64,000 nt of DNA from Poriferisodalis sp965208485. GTDB lineage: Bacteria > Actinomycetota > Acidimicrobiia > Acidimicrobiales > Poriferisodalaceae. The stretch is taken from the NCBI RefSeq assembly GCF_965208485.1, contig NZ_OZ242344.1:3472001-3536000 (forward strand), read 5' to 3'. Position numbers and translations under genes: made by a program. Under the pieces are notes generated by a model. That model ran no database searches and was not told where the DNA came from. It worked only from the letters and a program-made list of their open reading frames with translations. How positions within the stretch are numbered: the first letter of the stretch is position 1; each line of letters begins with the position of its first letter. Of this stretch, positions 60,580 to 64,000 are shown piece after piece.

Positions 60580-61098
60580 TCAGGGTGTCGTTCCGTCGGC
60601 GGCGAGGATGCCGAGCGCCACTTCGACGACACGACGCCCCTCCGGCCCGACCCGTTGTCCGAAGATCCGCTCGGTGATGGCCGTCGCCTGCGGACCCGTC
60701 GGCACCTTGCCCGACAGCAGCAGGTATGAGGCCACGAACCCGCAGATGTCCTCGCCCACCCGCTCCTTGTGCAGGATGACCCGCTTGCGTTCGCCTGCCA
60801 GCCGTTCGAGGTCGTCATGGACTTCTTGCAGGTAGTCCCCGAGGTCGTCGAAGGTCGGCCACGGCCGGTGCAGGTATGGCAATTCCAGCTCGTCGTAGTT
60901 GTGAAGGTTGTGCGGTGCCGAGATGAGCGATACGACAACGTCGAACTCGTTGCGACGCAGCCAGATGATCTCTTCTTGCCTGCGGACGCGCCGGTGGCTG
61001 GCGCCATAGCCTCCTGGACGCTCGCACACAGCGAGACGCTCGGCGACAACCCAGTTGAAGTTGCGGGGCTGAATGCCTTCCGCCCACTTCCCTCTCAT
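60580..61098 (-). CDS. Dual-specificity-phosphatase-like protein lacking catalytic residues
   Basis: 172 residues with the outline of a dual-specificity phosphatase: NFNWVVAERLAVCERPGGYG, HRRVRRQEEIIWLRRNEFDV, VVSLISAPHNLHNYDELELP, and a P-loop position followed by a helix. Where active enzymes have HCxxGxxR, this has H110-K111-E-R-V-G-E-D117, so the nucleophile cysteine is lysine and the arginine is aspartate. It cannot work by the usual mechanism; a binding or regulatory role is likely. It starts the folB-folK run, and the 28-bp repeat array lies just upstream. Confidence 0.65.
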   Translation of the reverse strand: MRGKWAEGIQPRNFNWVVAERLAVCERPGGYGASHRRVRRQEEIIWLRRNEFDVVVSLISAPHNLHNYDELELPYLHRPWPTFDDLGDYLQEVHDDLERLAGERKRVILHKERVGEDICGFVASYLLLSGKVPTGPQATAITERIFGQRVGPEGRRVVEVALGILAADGTTP

Positions 61099-61112
61099 AG
61101 TGCGTCGTCCCT

Positions 61113-61224
61113 CGGAGCGTCATCGACGCTTGCAGTGTGTCGGAGCGTCATCGACGCTTGCAGTGTGTCGGAGCGTCATCGACGCTTGCAGTGTGTCGGA
61201 GCGTCATCGACGCTCGCAGTACAC
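61113..61224. repeat. 28-bp tandem repeat, hairpin-forming, in an intergenic region
   Basis: Three identical 28-bp units (61113-61140, 61141-61168, 61169-61196) and a fourth, degenerate one (61197-61224). Each unit contains AGCGTC-ATC-GACGCT, a perfect 6-bp stem with a 3-base loop. The array lies between hpt and the pseudo-phosphatase gene, so it would form a row of hairpins in the leader of the phosphatase-folB-folK message. There are no unique spacers, so it is not a CRISPR. Confidence 0.92.
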
Positions 61225-61290
61225 CAGTGCGTGCCCGCTGCCGAATTTACCGGTGTCGATCCGACAGTGCACGGTGCTGCGGGGTATGTT

Positions 61291-61842
61291 TCAGACGTCG
61301 TCGTCGGCAGATGAGTCGTATGCGCGAATTTCGGCCAGATTGCGGTACTTCTGGGCCACATCAAGCCCGTATCCGATCACCCACACGGGTGGCAGCCGGA
61401 ACCCTATGTAGTCGACGAGCCCGTTCAGACTGCCGTTGTGCTCACGGGTCAGCAGCGAGCACACCGCCAGCGACGCGGGGCCGCGAGCCAGCAGGCTGCG
61501 ACGCAGATACGACAGCGTGAGTCCGCTCTCGACGATGTCCTCCACCAGGATCACGTCGCGCCCAACGATATCGATGTCGAGATCCTTGAGAATTCTCACC
61601 ACACCGCTGGAGCGGGTGCTGCTGCCATAGGACGACACGGCCATGAAATCGATTTCGACCGGCAAGTCGATGGCGCGGCTGAGGTCGGATGCGAACATCA
61701 CGGCGCCCTTGAGCACCGCCACCAACAACGGCTCACACCCCGCGTAGTCGGCGGTGATCTGCGCTCCGAGCTCGGTGACCCGCTCGGCGATCTCGGGGCC
61801 TGAAACGAGCACCTCGCCGACATTGGGATCGCCGGCCAGCAT
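61291..61842 (-). CDS. hpt: Hypoxanthine phosphoribosyltransferase
   Basis: 183 residues from ATG 61842; GTG 61920 would add 26. VAVLKGAVMFASDLSRAI and MAVSSYGSSTRSSGVVRILK are family blocks, and VILVEDIVESGLTL is the PRPP-binding loop. It salvages hypoxanthine or guanine to the nucleotide. tilS ends 148 bp upstream. The order metalloprotease - tilS - hpt is that of mycobacteria. Confidence 0.9.
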   Translation of the reverse strand: MLAGDPNVGEVLVSGPEIAERVTELGAQITADYAGCEPLLVAVLKGAVMFASDLSRAIDLPVEIDFMAVSSYGSSTRSSGVVRILKDLDIDIVGRDVILVEDIVESGLTLSYLRRSLLARGPASLAVCSLLTREHNGSLNGLVDYIGFRLPPVWVIGYGLDVAQKYRNLAEIRAYDSSADDDV

Positions 61843-61990
61843 CGAGTCGAGGTCGCTCGGGGGAGCCTGCGGAGCCGTTGCCCCCGACTCCGATGCGGTT
61901 GCAGCCGATACCTCTGCCACGTGAGCTGAACTTAGCGGTTTGCGGTTGCCGTCGGCAGAATCGTCCTCCCAGCGCGGCGACGCTGAAGCA

Positions 61991-62926
61991 TCAGCCCTCG
62001 AGCCGGAGTCGGTCAGAAGACCGGACGACGCGGCGGCCGCCGCCGACCTCGGTAGCCCGGTGGGTGTGGCGGGCCACCTCCAGCACTCGCTCGACCGTGG
62101 CGGCATCCGGTGGATGGGAGGTGCGGAGCCAGGCGCGGACGGCCCGGCGTGCCAGCGCCAGCGGCGCCGCTCGCAGTTCGGCGGCGCTGGTGGGGTCGAT
62201 GCCGGCAGCGAGTTCGGCCAGCAGGTCGGTGTCGGCGGCCGCGGTGCCGGCGGCTCGCGCCAGCAGCGGCGCCACATCGCGACCGGCGATGTCGCACAGC
62301 AGCGGGATCACCTCATGGCGCACACGGCTGCGCCAGAAGCGCGCGTCGGTGTTGGAGGGATCGCGCAAGGACTCGTAGCCGACCAGCTCGCAGATCCGTT
62401 CGGTGTCTGCTCGCCGCAGCGCCAGCAGCGGGCGACGATCGGCGCGCATGGCAGCGAGGGCGTCGAGTGCGCCGCCCCGCAGCAGTTGCAGCAGCACGGT
62501 CTCGGCCTGATCGTCGGCGGTGTGACCCAGCAGCGCATCGGGGCCGAGGGCGGCGTGGCGGGCCTCCCGGGCACGGGCTTGCAGGTTGGCGCCCGGTGCG
62601 ATCTGCGGGCGCACGACACGCAGCGGCACATCCAGCCGGCGGCAGAGCGCCTCGACGTGGGCGGCCTCTGCATCGCCCGTGTCGCGCAGGCCGTGATCGA
62701 CATGGACAGCGGCGACCGTTGCGTCGTGTGTGCTGTTGTGCTGCGCGTGCCGGCAGGCCAGCACCAGCAGAGCCGCCGAGTCGGGACCTCCGGACACCCC
62801 GCAGACCAGCTTGGATTGGGTGAGGTCGCCGAACGTGCATCGCTCGAGCATCTGATCGAGTTCGGCACCCGATCCCGGTGCCCCAGCTCGATGGGCGCCG
62901 CCGGGGGGATCAGGCGGCGGGGACAC
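61991..62926 (-). CDS. tilS: tRNA(Ile)-lysidine synthase
   Basis: 311 residues. KLVCGVSGGPDSAALLVLAC is the PP-loop (residues 45-50 SGGPDS), VAAVHVDHGLRD and LGHTADDQAETVLLQLLRG follow, and SLRDPSNTDARFWRSRVRHE is the typical substrate block. It modifies C34 of tRNA-Ile(CAU) to lysidine. The GTG start at 62926 overlaps the metalloprotease stop by 17 bp. A start at MLERC further in is possible. Confidence 0.92.
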   Translation of the reverse strand: MSPPPDPPGGAHRAGAPGSGAELDQMLERCTFGDLTQSKLVCGVSGGPDSAALLVLACRHAQHNSTHDATVAAVHVDHGLRDTGDAEAAHVEALCRRLDVPLRVVRPQIAPGANLQARAREARHAALGPDALLGHTADDQAETVLLQLLRGGALDALAAMRADRRPLLALRRADTERICELVGYESLRDPSNTDARFWRSRVRHEVIPLLCDIAGRDVAPLLARAAGTAAADTDLLAELAAGIDPTSAAELRAAPLALARRAVRAWLRTSHPPDAATVERVLEVARHTHRATEVGGGRRVVRSSDRLRLEG

Positions 62927-64000
62927 GCTCCAGCCACGCTGTGGGGTTGCGGATCTCCGTCATGGACGGCAGGTGTTCGGCGCGTTCCCAGATGCGGTCC
63001 ACCGCTCGCGGGCCGCGCTCGGCCTCGATCTCGGCGATGAACTCCTCGCCGGCCCGGTACTGCGCCAGCTTGGCCTCGATGCCGAGGAGTCGCTGGAGGA
63101 GCCGGTTCATGCCGCGCGCGTTGCGGCGCCGGTGCGACATGACCAGCGCGAATCGCTCTGCGTCGGGAATGTGGCCACGGGCTGCCCGCGCCATCGTCAC
63201 GTCGCCGTGGCCTTCGACCAGGCTCATCATGCCGCCGACCTGGGCAATCAGGTCGCGCTGGTGCTCAGTGGCGAACACCGCCGCGAGGCCCCCTTCGCCC
63301 AGCAGGTCCTGGCCCTTGCGGCGCTGGATGACGAGGGTGCGCAGTCCTTCGCGCAGCCGCTCGGGATCGGGCTGCGCCTCATCGACCAGGCCGTTCACCA
63401 GCTTCAGGAAATGGGGACGCAGCCACGGCACGCCGGTGAACTGCGAACGGTGCGTCAGCTCGTGCAGCGCCAGCCACAGCCGGAACTGAGCCGGCACGAA
63501 TGCGTAGCGCTTCTCGGTGAGCAGGATGTTCGGGCCGACGAAATAGACGGTGTCGCCGGTCGTCTGGCTGTCGAGGCCGCTGGGGCCATCAAGGCCTCCC
63601 GGACCGGTGCCGTCGTGGGCAGTCTCGTCCTCGGATGCCCATAGCAGGTCGTACTGGCCCAGCACCCGCCGCGACATCCAGCCCAGCACCCCTCCCAGCT
63701 CGACGGCGCCCAAGGTGCGCGTCACGGTGGAGCTCGCCGCCGGTTCGCCGCCGGCGCCGGGTGCGCCGAGCAGTGGCTGCAGCAATCGTCGGAACGCAGC
63801 GATGTTGGCGTCGATCCAGCCGACGCGGTCGATGACCTCGGCGTGAGCCTCGCCAGGTGTCTCGAGGCCGGTCTCGATGGCGACGAGCTCGGCGGCAATC
63901 GGCACGAACCGGGCGAAGTCGGCGCGCAGCGGCTCAGCCAGATACGACTGGTACAGCGGCTCGGTGCCGGCAACCTTGACGGCGATCCGGCGCGCCAGAT
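62910..64000 (-). CDS. Zincin_2 (DUF2342) zinc-dependent metalloprotease, partial at right edge
   Basis: The last 363 codons are present; the N-terminus lies beyond 64000, as the frame stays open and coding (ARRIAVKVAGTEPLYQSYLA) to the edge. WLALHELTHRSQFTGVPWLR contains the zinc motif HELTH. VGGMMSLVEGHGDVTMARA carries the further conserved acid and histidine, and HRRRNARGMNRLLQRLLG the last block. This actinobacterial family sits beside tilS and hpt in mycobacteria as well. Its natural substrate is not known to me. Confidence 0.85.
   Translation of the reverse strand, partial: LARRIAVKVAGTEPLYQSYLAEPLRADFARFVPIAAELVAIETGLETPGEAHAEVIDRVGWIDANIAAFRRLLQPLLGAPGAGGEPAASSTVTRTLGAVELGGVLGWMSRRVLGQYDLLWASEDETAHDGTGPGGLDGPSGLDSQTTGDTVYFVGPNILLTEKRYAFVPAQFRLWLALHELTHRSQFTGVPWLRPHFLKLVNGLVDEAQPDPERLREGLRTLVIQRRKGQDLLGEGGLAAVFATEHQRDLIAQVGGMMSLVEGHGDVTMARAARGHIPDAERFALVMSHRRRNARGMNRLLQRLLGIEAKLAQYRAGEEFIAEIEAERGPRAVDRIWERAEHLPSMTEIRNPTAWLERVPAA

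Noticed and set aside
61113..61224. 28-bp repeats as a CRISPR array
   Set aside because: Units are directly adjacent with no unique spacers, and no cas gene is in the window.
1..64000. tRNA or rRNA genes
   Set aside because: No T-loop-like GTTCGAxxC with a matching cloverleaf and no rRNA-like conserved blocks were noticed. A covariance-model search would be decisive.

Overview
This is 64 kb of high-GC DNA that reads as a bacterial chromosome from the Actinobacteria. The order zinc metalloprotease - tilS - hpt matches a mycobacterial chromosomal neighbourhood. ClpC, an actinobacterial-type HemQ, an LppM-like lipoprotein and a single-chain acyl-CoA carboxylase point the same way. I would guess the class Acidimicrobiia or a near relative, because the window combines MttB-family methyltransferases, dimethylglycine-dehydrogenase-like enzymes and many acyl-CoA dehydrogenases; that placement is inference. 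No rRNA, tRNA or CRISPR array was seen.

Layout. 1-1.3 kb: an HTH/sigma-like C-terminus and an ImmA/IrrE protease. 1.4-5.4 kb: a thiolase/OB-fold pair, a frameshifted chorismate mutase, a nicotinamidase and an amidohydrolase. 5.4-7.1 kb: an accessory operon of two unknown proteins and a GIY-YIG protein interrupted by an amber codon. 7.2-12.1 kb: amino-acid catabolism (D-aminoacylase-like enzyme, SnoaL-like protein, two aminotransferases). 12.2-14.5 kb: an AAA_14/DUF4143 ATPase and a small-protein/nucleotidyltransferase pair. 14.6-24.2 kb: a TSUP exporter, acyl-CoA dehydrogenase, nitroreductase, the BC-BCCP-CT carboxylase, a broken DUF2867 reductase, an MFS transporter and an MDR dehydrogenase. 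24.3-25.3 kb: a Calx-beta surface-protein remnant cut by an IS3 remnant. 25.4-27.9 kb: hemQ, fdhD and a TetR regulator with a palindromic operator. 28.1-39.7 kb: a methylated-amine catabolic region (MttB homologue, two FAD/GcvT demethylating dehydrogenases, a 2-hydroxyacid oxidase, an aminotransferase), interrupted by an AAA-ATPase module bounded by homologous 59-bp sequences. 39.7-42.7 kb: RTX-protein debris and an AlbA_2-ParA operon. 42.9-64 kb: mostly housekeeping genes (acyl-CoA dehydrogenase, larE, glnD, LppM-like lipoprotein, clpC, polyprenyl synthase, folP, 3-hydroxyacyl-CoA dehydrogenase, thioesterase, lysS, folK, folB, a pseudo-phosphatase, hpt, tilS, Zincin_2), with a decayed toxin-antitoxin locus at 54.6 kb.

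How the genes fit together. The demethylases at 28-37 kb would pass one-carbon units to tetrahydrofolate, and three folate-biosynthesis genes (folP, folK, folB) lie in the same window. The acyl-CoA dehydrogenases, hydroxyacyl-CoA dehydrogenase, thiolase, thioesterase and carboxylase indicate broad acyl-CoA metabolism.

Two features stand out. First, there are three short tandem-repeat arrays. The two inside genes have units of 27 and 33 bp (multiples of three); the intergenic one has a 28-bp, hairpin-forming unit. A 23-bp core of the 27-bp unit recurs exactly, in the same reading frame, in the N-terminus of a gene 10 kb away, so it behaves like a dispersed in-frame coding repeat. Second, there is a heavy load of broken genes (frameshifts, internal deletions, a nonsense codon, IS and surface-protein debris). 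This means either real genome erosion or assembly error, and read-level data would be needed to separate the two.
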